Assembly (NCBI GenBank): GCA_034428435.1
Contig: DAOUHY010000185.1
Span: forward strand, 1-31,807
DNA length: 31,807 nt
Origin: Bin5 sp034428435
GTDB taxonomy: Bacteria; Chloroflexota; Anaerolineae; Caldilineales; Caldilineaceae
Reading direction: 5' to 3'
Shown here piece by piece: positions 7,406 through 15,837 of the stretch. The position numbers and the translations under genes are program-made. Each line of letters opens with the position of its first letter. Within the stretch, counting starts at the first letter, position 1. The notes under the pieces are model-generated. The model did no database searches. It worked only from the letters and a program-made list of their open reading frames with translations, and was not told the origin of the DNA.

Positions 7406-8743
7406 CTAGGATCCTTCTTCCTCTCGGAGCATGTCGTTGATCTGAACGACCATGTCCTCAATCGCCTCTTCGACAGTTCGCTGACCGAGGACGAACGACT
7501 CGATCGACGTGCCCTCGATATCCCAGAACTTGAAGATCCATCCGCGATACGGCCAGAAGAAGGTGTACTCTAGCGTCGTCTGGGCAGTGGTAAGTACCGG
7601 GTCATCGGGATAGAAATTGACGTGCGGCGAAACGCTCATGAATCCCAGGCAGCCGATCCACGACGTCAGCAGATCGGGGGTGACCAGGGTCTCGATGACC
7701 TGCCAGGACTCGTCAGGATATGCGGTCTTGGCGGCAATCGCCAGCATACCGACGCCGCCGTAACATGCGCGTCCCCTCGCACCTTCCGCCGGGCCGGTTG
7801 CCATGCGCGCGGCGCCGAGCCGGAACTCAGGCTTCTCGCTGCGGACAGAGTTGGCAAAGACGTTCTGGGCTGTGATCATGCCAACTTTGTCGTCGCGGAA
7901 GTACCCGCCGACGCCCGGTTCTTGTCCGGAAATCGCCCCAGGCATGGCGATTTCATAGTCGTGGAACAGCGAATTGAAGAAGTTCCAGCCCTCGTACGCC
8001 TCCTCGGAATTGACGATACACTCCGTCAAGTCGTCGTTGAACCAGTGTCCACCGAATCGCCTTGGCCACTGGCCGTTCTCGTGCCAGCCCTTGGGGTGAG
8101 TAGCGAAACCGTAGATATCGTCGCCCAGAGCGGTGATATCCTGCGAAATGGCAAGAAACTCATCAAGGTTTTCCGGCGGCGTATCGGGATCGTGCCCAGC
8201 CTGTTCAAACAGGTCTTTGTTCCAGAACAGGTTGGAGCCGCCGATAATCCACGGGAAGGAGTAGGTCGTGCCGTCGTACGTGCCAGGCTGCCAAGCCCTC
8301 TCATAGAAGTACGAGCGATCGAAATTGCTTGAGGCAATCCTTTCGTCAAGCGCCATAATGTGGCCTGCGTTGACGAAGCGCGGGAACGACTCAGTCTGGT
8401 AGCTCACGTCCGGTCCCTGGTCGGCGGCAAACGCGGCCACGAACTTCTCGTTGTACTGGCCCCACGGGACCTCGCTAAAGTCGACGCTGATCTCAGGATG
8501 CATCTCCTCCAGCACATCCAACGTGGGTTGGGCGCAGAGCTTGGTCTCGTCGCCGGCAGCCTTATGCGGTCCCTTCCACATCGTCAGCGTGACGACCTCC
8601 ATCGCCGCTTCCCCGCCTTCGTCGGCGGCGCCTGGTGCGGCCGGAACACAAGCCGACAGCCCGGCCCCGACCGTTGCCACACCTGCCAAAGTGGCCGTTC
8701 GAGTTAGAAAACTGCGTCTGGACAACTTCGTACCGGTAGCCAT
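7406..8743 (-). CDS. ABC transporter substrate-binding protein (sugar type), Tat lipoprotein
   Basis: This 445-aa protein is an extracellular solute-binding protein of the sugar type. The twin-arginine signal (S8-R-R-S-F-L-T) and lipobox (LSAC, Cys32) predict Tat export and lipid anchoring. The mature domain has the 'LTMWKG' opening strand and the Trp/Tyr-rich body usual for oligosaccharide-binding proteins. AAGGAGGA lies just before the ATG, one of the strongest ribosome binding sites in the window, in keeping with the excess of binding protein over permease. It is encoded directly before the two permeases and is their obvious partner. A stem-loop follows the gene. Confidence 0.92.
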   Translation of the reverse strand: MATGTKLSRRSFLTRTATLAGVATVGAGLSACVPAAPGAADEGGEAAMEVVTLTMWKGPHKAAGDETKLCAQPTLDVLEEMHPEISVDFSEVPWGQYNEKFVAAFAADQGPDVSYQTESFPRFVNAGHIMALDERIASSNFDRSYFYERAWQPGTYDGTTYSFPWIIGGSNLFWNKDLFEQAGHDPDTPPENLDEFLAISQDITALGDDIYGFATHPKGWHENGQWPRRFGGHWFNDDLTECIVNSEEAYEGWNFFNSLFHDYEIAMPGAISGQEPGVGGYFRDDKVGMITAQNVFANSVRSEKPEFRLGAARMATGPAEGARGRACYGGVGMLAIAAKTAYPDESWQVIETLVTPDLLTSWIGCLGFMSVSPHVNFYPDDPVLTTAQTTLEYTFFWPYRGWIFKFWDIEGTSIESFVLGQRTVEEAIEDMVVQINDMLREEEGS

Positions 8744-8841
8744 GGTCTGTTCCTCCTTGGCTATTGTGTGGTCGGCGCGATCGCGCCGCCTCTTCCATCA
8801 GACAGATCAGCCTCAAGACTTCTGGCTGCAAGTTGGTAACT

Positions 8842-10119
8842 CTACGCAATTTCCTCCAGTACCTTATTTAGTCCTTCGACGGTCTCCTCCACATCTTCGT
8901 TGGTCAGTAACGGGCTGACATTCAGATGCACGGCCCGCCCGAGCAGGTCAAGGCTCCGCGGGCACATATCCTGCCGGTATTCGATCTCCCGTTGCGCCCA
9001 TCGCCACGGCCCTCCGGCTTCGGTCCAAGTGCGCTGGTTGATGATCGGCACCCAGTGCGCATACACGTGATAGTCTATGGCGTCGGGCGAATACAGCGTG
9101 CCGGCGCCGATATTTTCGGCACGCAACGCCTCTGACACTGACGCGGCCTTTTCCGGGCTATCCATAAAGAACACAGTACAGATCGCAGTATCACCATCCG
9201 GGTCCGCCTCCTCCCGGAAGCTGACGCCCTTGCGTTCCGTCACCTCCGCGATGCCGGCCTTGATCATCCTTTTTCGATGCCGCATGTCATCGATCAGGCC
9301 GTCCAGCCGGGCCAGTTGCGGAAGCGCTACCGCTGCCAGAAGCTCGGGCATGCGGAAATTGACGCCGCAGAGCAGCTCTTCCACGTTGAACTTGAGCTGC
9401 AGCGCGCCGATCACGTCATGAAACATATTGGCGCGCTTCCACACCAGTTCGTCGTCGGTAACCACCATGCCGCCCTCGCCAGAGGTGATTATCTTGTTGA
9501 ACTGGAGGCTGAAGCAGCCCACGTCTCCAAACGACCCCAGAGCCTGACCCATGTAGCTGCCACCGTTTGCCTGCGCAACGTCCTCGATGACCCGGAGACC
9601 GTGCTCGTTCGCCAGTGCCATGAGCTCATCCATCCGGCAGGGGGCCCCGCGCATGTGTACGGGCATGATCGCCTTCGTATACGGCGTAATCTTCCGCTGT
9701 ACGTCCTCCGGATCCATCAGCAGCGTCTCGTCCACCTCAGCGATCACGGGAATCCCTCCTGCTGCCACGACCGCGGATGCCGAAGCGATCCAGGTGTAAG
9801 CCGGCACGATGACCTCATCGCCAGGCCCGATGCCAATGCCGTGCAGCCCGCACACGAGCGCCGCAGTGCCCGAAGTGACTGCGACTGAATATTTGGTGCC
9901 CTTCTTTTCGGCAAACGCCTGCTCCAGCTGCGTTGCCTTCGAGTCCGCTTCCCCGGGACCGTAGTAACGAAAGAGCCGTTTCGCTCGCAACACGTCCAGA
10001 ACCTGCGCTTCCTCTTCCTCCGCGATCGCCATGCCGCCCGGATACATTGGCGGATCCTCATTCTGTTTGGCGGGGGCGCCCCCATGTATGGCAAGTTTCT
10101 GGCTCTCCAATTGGGTCAT
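8842..10119 (-). CDS. DegT/DnrJ/EryC1/StrS-family PLP-dependent aminotransferase
   Basis: This 425-aa protein belongs to the DegT/StrS fold-type I PLP enzymes, which mainly transaminate keto-sugars. Visible motifs are the N-terminal 'GPGE' segment, 'SGTAALVCGLHGIGIGPGDE', 'PAYTW', the PLP-ring Asp180 in 'VIEDVAQANGG', and the Schiff-base Lys209 in 'FSLQFNKIITSGEGG'. It keeps the Lys, so it should be a transaminase rather than a dehydratase of the family. GAGGGAGAG precedes the ATG. It lies between a sulfatase gene and the importer genes, which suggests a catabolic role on an imported amino-sugar-like compound rather than the usual role in surface-sugar synthesis; no nucleotide-sugar genes are near. 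Confidence 0.88.
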   Translation of the reverse strand: MTQLESQKLAIHGGAPAKQNEDPPMYPGGMAIAEEEEAQVLDVLRAKRLFRYYGPGEADSKATQLEQAFAEKKGTKYSVAVTSGTAALVCGLHGIGIGPGDEVIVPAYTWIASASAVVAAGGIPVIAEVDETLLMDPEDVQRKITPYTKAIMPVHMRGAPCRMDELMALANEHGLRVIEDVAQANGGSYMGQALGSFGDVGCFSLQFNKIITSGEGGMVVTDDELVWKRANMFHDVIGALQLKFNVEELLCGVNFRMPELLAAVALPQLARLDGLIDDMRHRKRMIKAGIAEVTERKGVSFREEADPDGDTAICTVFFMDSPEKAASVSEALRAENIGAGTLYSPDAIDYHVYAHWVPIINQRTWTEAGGPWRWAQREIEYRQDMCPRSLDLLGRAVHLNVSPLLTNEDVEETVEGLNKVLEEIA

Positions 10120-10277
10120 CTCTACTCTCCCTCGACGGTTTTATGTGTGACAGCTGTTCTTTGAATCCAGTGGGGCAAATGCAGGAATTGCGATGCAAGC
10201 ACTACGAAACTGGGGGATCTCAGATCACTCACTTTCCTGGCCGGTCCGGTCGACCGGTAATCTCGCGACGACACGCT

Positions 10278-12098
10278 TTACGGGCCCAGCTGCTCCACGT
10301 ACACATAATAAGCGCCCAATACATCGCCGTCCTCAGTCACGAACCACGTCTGCAAGTGCGCAGGGCCCGCAGGCAGAGAGAGCGTGAAACTGGCGCCCAG
10401 GTCATTGTGGGAGACTTTTGCGCTCGCCTCTTCACCTGAAATCGAGATACGGGCGCGGTATACCGGCAGAGCAACGCCTCCACCCCAGGTAATCCTTTCC
10501 TTCAGAGAAGGTTCTCCTCCCTGTACCCCCCGTTCCGCAAGGCCCATTATAGCCGGCTGAATGGCGATGTCCCTGAACGCATTGGGTTCTCCCCCTTCCA
10601 AACCCGCCCGAACCGCCGCGCCCTCTTCCTCGGGCCAGCGGCGCAGCGTGAAACTGTAACTCCCGGCCTCGACTACCTCGACCTCCCAGTGGCCGTTGCA
10701 GATCAAGCCCTGGCGCACGAGGCTCTGGTTCCATGCGCACTCGCAGTTCTCGTTGCGCCAGTCGTGCGTATTCAATCGCAGCTGACGCGCCTCCGGTCCT
10801 CCAATTGCGATGGGAATGTCGTCGTCAAACTGGCGCGAGACCTTCTCCCACCACGCCTCGTATGCCAGACGCAGCTCAGAAACGACGTCGGGATGCGCCG
10901 CGGCAACGTCCCTCCGCTGCTCCGGATCCTCCTTGATCGCATACAGCTCTCGTCCGTTCACAAACCGCCAGTAGTCTGTCATGACAGCGCTCTTGCGCCA
11001 TTTGACCGGATTGGTCAACCTCTGCGAGTCGGTGACCAGCGCCCGATCGGGCCAGTCCGCAACCTCGCTTTCATGAGGCAGCAGCAGAGGCGCCAGACTT
11101 TGTCCGTCGAAGCCGTTGGTTGGCGTATCGTCCAGCCCACACATTTCAATCAACGTTGGCAGCACATCCACATTGGCGGTTACTTCGTCTACGTCCCGAC
11201 CCGTTCTGACCCCGCCTTCGGGCCAATGGAGAAAGAATGGAACGCGGTGTCCGCCGTCGTATTCCGAGCCCTTCTGCCCGCGCATTCCCGCGTTGTACCC
11301 ACTGGTCAGGAACTGATTGTCGTCTACGGCCACTCCGCCTGCAGAACCGTTGTCAGTCATGAAGATAAAGATTGTGTTCTCAGCCAGCCCCAGTTCAGCC
11401 AGCCTGCGCCGCAAGCCCCCTACATTTTCGTCAATGTTTGCCACCATGCCATAGAACCTGGCGCGCTCCTCGTGCGGAGTCAGAGGCAGATAGGGATCGC
11501 TGTAGACCGGGTCAACCAGATGAGGGGAGTGAGGGGCATTGGTTGGGATGTAACAGAAAAACCTTTGCGTTCGCTTCCGCTCAATGAACTTCAAGGCCTC
11601 CTGGAACCAGACATCTGTGCAGTAGCCCTTGTATCGGGAATGCTGTGTCCCGTCCCAATAGCTGTCATCAAAATAGTTGTTGCCCCAGTAATCAGGAGTC
11701 TGGCCGATCCCACCCCCACCATGAACCACGACCGTCTCAAAGCCGCGGTCCTGGGGCCTGTACGGCGCATTGTCGCCCAAGTGCCACTTGCCGAAGATCC
11801 CGGTGGCATAGCCGCTGCGCTGAAAGTAGTCGGCCATGCTTACCTCGTCGGCGCGCAGCAGTGAACGGCCCCCAATCGTGTGCCAGACTCCCGTGCTGTT
11901 TGCGTAGTGGCCCGTCAGCAGACCTGCCCGGGTCGGCGCGCACGTTGGCCCGACATGGTAGTCGGTAAAGCGCGCGCTACAGTTGTATAGGTCATCCAGG
12001 TGAGGCGTCTTGACCACGGGATTCCCGTGACAAGAAAGATCGCCATACCCCTGGTCATCGGTGAGGACGAAGACGACGTTAGGCCGAACTTCGGGCAT
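10278..12098 (-). CDS. Sulfatase (arylsulfatase family, formylglycine type)
   Basis: This 606-aa protein is a type I sulfatase. The first metal-binding residues are D14-D15 in 'VLTDDQGYGDLSCHGN'. The activation motif is C53-A-P-T-R57-A-G-L-L-T-G, where Cys53 would be converted to formylglycine. 'FIFMTDNG' supplies further metal ligands. The long C-terminal part includes a region rich in beta-strand that resembles the extra C-terminal domain of some arylsulfatases. There is no signal peptide, so the enzyme is probably cytoplasmic and acts after uptake. No formylglycine-generating enzyme is in the window. Its ATG lies 11 nt after the stop of the PhyH gene, so the two are co-transcribed; 158 nt separate it from the aminotransferase gene. 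Confidence 0.9.
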   Translation of the reverse strand: MPEVRPNVVFVLTDDQGYGDLSCHGNPVVKTPHLDDLYNCSARFTDYHVGPTCAPTRAGLLTGHYANSTGVWHTIGGRSLLRADEVSMADYFQRSGYATGIFGKWHLGDNAPYRPQDRGFETVVVHGGGGIGQTPDYWGNNYFDDSYWDGTQHSRYKGYCTDVWFQEALKFIERKRTQRFFCYIPTNAPHSPHLVDPVYSDPYLPLTPHEERARFYGMVANIDENVGGLRRRLAELGLAENTIFIFMTDNGSAGGVAVDDNQFLTSGYNAGMRGQKGSEYDGGHRVPFFLHWPEGGVRTGRDVDEVTANVDVLPTLIEMCGLDDTPTNGFDGQSLAPLLLPHESEVADWPDRALVTDSQRLTNPVKWRKSAVMTDYWRFVNGRELYAIKEDPEQRRDVAAAHPDVVSELRLAYEAWWEKVSRQFDDDIPIAIGGPEARQLRLNTHDWRNENCECAWNQSLVRQGLICNGHWEVEVVEAGSYSFTLRRWPEEEGAAVRAGLEGGEPNAFRDIAIQPAIMGLAERGVQGGEPSLKERITWGGGVALPVYRARISISGEEASAKVSHNDLGASFTLSLPAGPAHLQTWFVTEDGDVLGAYYVYVEQLGP

Positions 12099-12109
12099 CC
12101 TTCAATACC

Positions 12110-12868
12110 TCATTGCCACGGCGTCTTGAACGTCCCAAAGTTGTTCTCCTCATCCTTGCCCCGGACCAGTACGGGCTTCCAGCGACCATCCAAAGAGTTG
12201 TCCTCAGCCTGCCGGACAGTTGTCGGCACATAGCGCAGCGTGAGACCGCAACGCCGCCTGTTCGAGCGGTTGGGCAGGCTGCCGTGAATGAGGGTGCCGT
12301 CGTGAATTGAAATCTGTCCCGCCTGCAGCGGCAGGTCGACGGCGCTGGCCGCCTCCTCCGGGGTAACATGGACTTCCTGGTTTATGCTGAGCAGATTGCC
12401 GGCCTGCTCGGCTTTGCCGTGCTCGACGACACCGGAAACGTGGGTGTTGGGAATCACCTGCATGCAACCGTTCTCCACGTCGCTGTCATCGACCGCGTAC
12501 CAGGCCGTGATTGCCGTTGGAGGCTCCAGGCCCCAGAAGGTCACGTCCTGGTGCCAGGCGACAAAAGCCTCCGCCACTTCACCCTCGCCGTACTTGTTGA
12601 AAAAGTGGGTCGCCAGCAGCAGCACATTCGGTCCGATCAGCGCTTCGATAGCGTCCAGGATTGTTGGGTGCGTAGCAAGCTTCCAGATGAACTCTTCCTC
12701 ATAATGGTAGTCAATCAGCCCGATCTGAGCGGTCTCCTTGCCGACGCGAGCCTCCAGATCGTCGAATGCGTCTCGATAGCTGTTCACTTGAGGGCCGTCG
12801 ATAACATCGATTGCTCCGATGTAACCGTCGCGCCTATATGCATCCACTTGAGCCGGGGCAAGAATCAT
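12110..12868 (-). CDS. Phytanoyl-CoA dioxygenase (PhyH) family protein
   Basis: This 252-aa protein is an Fe(II)/2-oxoglutarate-dependent oxygenase of the PhyH family. The metal triad is visible: H106-x-D108 in 'FVAWHQD' and H195 in 'LIHGSLPNRSNRRR', the last segment also carrying the Arg cluster that binds 2-oxoglutarate. I take the ATG at 12868 because AAGGAGG lies just upstream; the in-frame extension to 12958 has no ribosome binding site. It is the first gene of the minus-strand cluster, tightly followed by the sulfatase gene. PhyH members hydroxylate many small molecules, and sponge-symbiont genomes are known to be rich in them. Here it could hydroxylate the imported compound or split an alkyl-sulfate-type or ether bond, but the substrate is unknown. 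Confidence 0.88.
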   Translation of the reverse strand: MILAPAQVDAYRRDGYIGAIDVIDGPQVNSYRDAFDDLEARVGKETAQIGLIDYHYEEEFIWKLATHPTILDAIEALIGPNVLLLATHFFNKYGEGEVAEAFVAWHQDVTFWGLEPPTAITAWYAVDDSDVENGCMQVIPNTHVSGVVEHGKAEQAGNLLSINQEVHVTPEEAASAVDLPLQAGQISIHDGTLIHGSLPNRSNRRRCGLTLRYVPTTVRQAEDNSLDGRWKPVLVRGKDEENNFGTFKTPWQ

Positions 12869-13153
12869 AGTAGCCTCCTTGGCGAAATTGAGACTGATAG
12901 CTGGTGAGGATAACGCTTGTACGCCGCGATTGCAAGCAGAAAAAATGTGGGGGTGCATCCCAGATTTTGGGTGGGAACAGTTTGGCGGGGAATCAGTGCC
13001 AGCGGTGGCTGGAATTGTTTACCGTCATTTGGCGAGACTCAGTGTAGGCGCAAGGCCTGGCAGTAGGGTGGAATCCGTCAGTTGGGGCAGGCACTAGGCC
13101 GGCACCCGCGGGGATCTGATGGGACTGGCGGGACGTGGTCTGGCCAGACACCT

Positions 13154-13310
13154 TCGATGAGGCACCTGTTACGAATATCGACACCAGGTCGATGAGGCAT
13201 GTTGTAGGAGAGGGGGCGTTGTGGGGGCGGAGCCCCCGCACAAGGGAGGGCCGACTAGGCCCGACCGCCCAGAACTGCAGTAGTTAGCAGTCAGTAGTTA
13301 ATAGTCAGTG
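13154..13310. repeat. Short direct repeats, GC hairpin and low-complexity AGT-rich stretch
   Basis: Two copies of TCGATGAGGCA start 35 nt apart (13154 and 13189). They are followed by a 6-bp GGGGGC/GCCCCC hairpin (13223-13237) and by repeated CAGTAGTTAG/TAGTCAGT-like units at 13278-13310. This looks like a dispersed intergenic element or a decayed insertion, but no terminal repeat or transposase is visible. Confidence 0.35.
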
Positions 13311-13442
13311 ACGGCACATATTCTGGCGGAAACTGGAATGAGAACTGACCGTGGGTGGGTTGCCTGCAAAGGTATGCGAAAGTTAGCCCCCATTTTGGGA
13401 TGCGCCCAAATGTGGCCAGGCCATGCAGATCATTCTGCACTG

Positions 13443-13451
13443 TGGTACACT
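13443..13451 (+). promoter_or_regulatory. Weak extended -10 box upstream of the Ddn-like gene
   Basis: TG-G-TACACT lies 55 nt before the ATG at 13506. The TG dinucleotide and 4 of 6 matches to TATAAT suggest an extended -10 promoter, but no -35 box is evident. Confidence 0.3.
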
Positions 13452-13505
13452 GAAACGAACGGAGCGACGGCTCAGATTGGGCCCCAGATTGAGGAGAGAA
13501 TCGAT

Positions 13506-13931
13506 ATGGCCGAACGTGAAGTACCGGACTGGGTAAAGGAACACATAGACCGCTATCTCGAATCTAACGGTGAAGACGGCCACATCTGGAACGGCGTCCC
13601 CACTTTGCTGCTGACGACAACAGGGCGGCGCACCGGCAAGGCCCGCACGACTCCGCTCATTTATGGCAAAGTAGAAGGCGAGGAAACCTACGTGATCGTC
13701 GCCTCCCGCGGCGGCGCCACACATCATCCTTCCTGGTATCTCAATCTGGTCGAAACGCCGTCCGTTACGTTGCGGGTCGGTGCCGAAGTCTTCGACGCAA
13801 CGGCCCATACCGCCTCGCTGGAGGAAAAGCCGCCCCTGTGGAACATGATGGCGGAGATCTGGCCCCAGTACGATGACTATCAGGCCAAGACCGAGCGAGT
13901 AATCCCAGTCGTTGTTTTGGAGCGGGCCTGA
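13506..13931 (+). CDS. Nitroreductase-family deazaflavin (F420)-dependent oxidoreductase, Ddn-like
   Basis: This 141-aa protein resembles the split-barrel Ddn/FDOR-A family, which transfers hydride from reduced coenzyme F420 to quinones and other acceptors. Recognisable blocks are 'LLLTTTGRRTGKARTTPLIYG' (about 35-54; I split the name only at its edges) with the R41-R-T-G-K-x-R motif, and 'GATHHPSWYLNLV' (about 70-82), both typical of F420 binding in this family. I take the ATG at 13506 because GAGGAGAG lies just upstream and the homologous part begins there; the upstream in-frame extension is not protein-like. It implies that the organism makes or imports F420. A PyrK-like gene follows after 36 nt on the same strand. 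Confidence 0.85.
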   Translation: MAEREVPDWVKEHIDRYLESNGEDGHIWNGVPTLLLTTTGRRTGKARTTPLIYGKVEGEETYVIVASRGGATHHPSWYLNLVETPSVTLRVGAEVFDATAHTASLEEKPPLWNMMAEIWPQYDDYQAKTERVIPVVVLERA

Positions 13932-13967
13932 AGAAGGGAAAGCACCCCGCGCCCCCATGGTGCAAAG

Positions 13968-14750
13968 ATGAATTTTCTATCTGACGGGCCCGCGCAACTC
14001 GGTTCCCTGAGCCTTCCTGCCCCTTACCCGATCCTCAGTGTAGAAGACGATAACTACCGCACCAAGACCTTCATCCTCGACCTCAGCTTGAATGCTGTGC
14101 CAGGGCAGTTTGTAATGGCCTGGCTGCCTCGCTTCGACGAGAAGCCCTTCTCTCTGGTCGCTGCCGACCCGGTAACCCTGATGGTCACCGCCGTCGGCCC
14201 ATTCACCAACCTGTTACATGCGATGGGTCCCGGCGATTCTCTGTGGATTCGAGGGCCGTTCGGAAAGGGTTTTCGTCTTCCGAAACTCGGACTGCGAGCC
14301 TGCTTCGTTGGAGGAGGTTACGGTGTGGCCCCTCTTCTCTGGCTGGCGAAGGCGTGGAGCCGGCAGTTGGACGCGCTGACCGTCATCGTCGGTGCCGGCA
14401 CTGCTACCGACCTCCTGTACGTGGATCGATTCAATGCCCTGCAAAAGGTAGCAGAGTGGAATGCAGGCGCGTTAGAGGTGCTTACATGTACAGAGGACGG
14501 TACTGCCGGGTCCAAGGGCCGAGTGACCGAAATTCTGGCAGACCTTCTGACTTCAGGAGCAACCGATCTGCTGTGCGCTTGCGGACCGCACGGAATGCTT
14601 GCCGCCGTCGACGGCATAGGGAAGAAGCACGGTCTGCTGCGCCAGCTTTCGTGGGAAGCCTACATGCGCTGCGCCGTAGGGATCTGCGGCTCCTGCGAGT
14701 TGAATGGCAATGTACTTTGCCTGGACGGACCCGTCCTGGAGAGTGGTTGA
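13968..14750 (+). CDS. PyrK-like dihydroorotate dehydrogenase electron-transfer subunit (FAD, NAD, [2Fe-2S])
   Basis: This 260-aa protein has the layout of ferredoxin-NAD reductase-like electron-transfer subunits. It has an FAD-binding barrel with 'KPFSL' (59-63, compare RPFS), a nucleotide-binding domain with 'CFVGGGYGVAPLL' (112-124) and 'CACGPHGML' (203-211), and a C-terminal [2Fe-2S] site made by C235-x4-C240-x2-C243-x7-C251, which matches the PyrK cysteine pattern. In other bacteria PyrK sits beside PyrD (PyrDB), but no pyrD is in the window. It may therefore serve a PyrD encoded elsewhere or another flavoenzyme. The ribosome binding site is weak; a nearby ATG at 13958 stops after four codons. 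It is likely co-transcribed with the Ddn-like gene. Confidence 0.85.
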   Translation: MNFLSDGPAQLGSLSLPAPYPILSVEDDNYRTKTFILDLSLNAVPGQFVMAWLPRFDEKPFSLVAADPVTLMVTAVGPFTNLLHAMGPGDSLWIRGPFGKGFRLPKLGLRACFVGGGYGVAPLLWLAKAWSRQLDALTVIVGAGTATDLLYVDRFNALQKVAEWNAGALEVLTCTEDGTAGSKGRVTEILADLLTSGATDLLCACGPHGMLAAVDGIGKKHGLLRQLSWEAYMRCAVGICGSCELNGNVLCLDGPVLESG

Positions 14751-14781
14751 ATCGGGCGAGCCGTGCGGAAGAATGAGGGGG

Positions 14782-15837
14782 TTAAGAGATGAGCCGGCGC
14801 GGGGTCAACTCTGAGGCGGCGGGCACGCCGTAGGCCGGTGTCGCATTGCGTACGCCGTCAAGAACCGCAGATGCGACGACCTCCGCGGCCACCGCACCCA
14901 CCAGATTCAAGTCTATCTGCACATCGAGGCCGCCTGTTGCCAATGCAAACAGGCAGTCGCCGTCATAGAGAGTATGCGCGGGCCGGGTTGTTCGGCTGAC
15001 TCCCGTCTGCCCCATCTGCGCCAACTTGGTCACCGCCGGCTTGGAAAGACTAAGATTTGTGGCGACGACACCAATTGTCGTGTTGTCCGGGACCGGGCCA
15101 GAGCTTTGCGACGCCGACTCGTCCGGCGAATCCGAAGCCGCGGAGGAGTTTGGGTCGGACGATCGGAAGAAAACCCAGTCCTCTGACGCGGCGGCTTCGG
15201 CAAGGCTGTCTACCAGTTCTCCGCTTTTCGAATCCCGGGCCCCCGCCACCTGATGAGCCCGCGTCGGGTCCACAACGTCTCCAACCGCATTGACTGCGAC
15301 CAATGCCGAAACGACAACGCCGCCAGGCAACGTTGCAGAGGCCTGGCCCAGCCCGCCCCTGGTACATCGATCGAATCCGAACAGTTTTCCCACAGTGCAG
15401 CCGATCCCGGCTCCGACTGAGCCGCGGCTCGTGTCCTCAGCGGTGGCCGCCTCGCAGGCGGCGAATGCGTCCTCCTGGGTGGGATATTTCGTCGAACCTC
15501 CCAACCCCAGGTCGTATAGAATCGCGGCAGGCACAATCGGCACCGATGCGGCGGGCGTGTACCAGCCAAAGCCCCTATCGGCCAGCCACTTGACGACACC
15601 GTGCGCCGCCCCCAGCCCGTAGGCCGAGCCTCCGCTCAGAAGCACGCCGTGCACGCGGTCCACACGGTTCACAGGGTCAAGTAGAGCGGTTTCCCGCGTA
15701 CCCGGGGCCGAGCCGCGCACGTCGACTCCGCAGCAACTTCCCTCAGGCGTCAACACGACGCTACAGCCGGTTCCATGTTCAGGATCCGACCAATGGCCGA
15801 CCAGAATGCCGTGAACGTCGGTCAGCGCATTATTCAC
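14782..15837 (-). CDS. P1-family peptidase (DmpA/NylC-like Ntn hydrolase)
   Basis: This 351-aa protein is a member of peptidase family S58/P1, self-cleaving N-terminal-nucleophile hydrolases that include the aminopeptidase DmpA and the nylon oligomer hydrolase NylC. Typical blocks are 'GILVGHWSD' near the start, 'LLSGGSAYGLGAAHGV' and the cleavage segment 'DNTTIGVVATN', with predicted autocleavage between N252 and T253 so that T253 becomes the nucleophile. A Ser/Pro/Asp-rich linker (about 226-250) precedes the site. The start is a GTG that overlaps the end of the sufE frame by 8 nt (GTGAATAA), which indicates translational coupling. It ends 31 nt from the convergent PyrK-like gene. There is no signal peptide, so it should act in the cytoplasm on peptides or amides. 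Confidence 0.88.
   Translation of the reverse strand: MNNALTDVHGILVGHWSDPEHGTGCSVVLTPEGSCCGVDVRGSAPGTRETALLDPVNRVDRVHGVLLSGGSAYGLGAAHGVVKWLADRGFGWYTPAASVPIVPAAILYDLGLGGSTKYPTQEDAFAACEAATAEDTSRGSVGAGIGCTVGKLFGFDRCTRGGLGQASATLPGGVVVSALVAVNAVGDVVDPTRAHQVAGARDSKSGELVDSLAEAAASEDWVFFRSSDPNSSAASDSPDESASQSSGPVPDNTTIGVVATNLSLSKPAVTKLAQMGQTGVSRTTRPAHTLYDGDCLFALATGGLDVQIDLNLVGAVAAEVVASAVLDGVRNATPAYGVPAASELTPRRLIS

Larger units (their letters stand above)
12869..13505. other. 637-nt divergent intergenic region with short repeats and a GC hairpin
   Basis: No convincing gene is seen. It separates the minus-strand catabolic cluster from the plus-strand Ddn-like gene and must hold promoters for both. Features seen: a direct repeat TCGATGAGGCA at 13154-13164 and 13189-13199; a perfect hairpin GGGGGC-GGA-GCCCCC at 13223-13237; and a low-complexity stretch at 13278-13310 built from AGTTAG, AGTCAGT and AGTTAAT-like units. 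A weak extended -10 box lies at 13443-13451. Confidence 0.5.

Noticed and set aside
10689..11864. Plus-strand open frame of 391 codons
   Set aside because: Antisense shadow of the FGly-type sulfatase; no recognisable motif.
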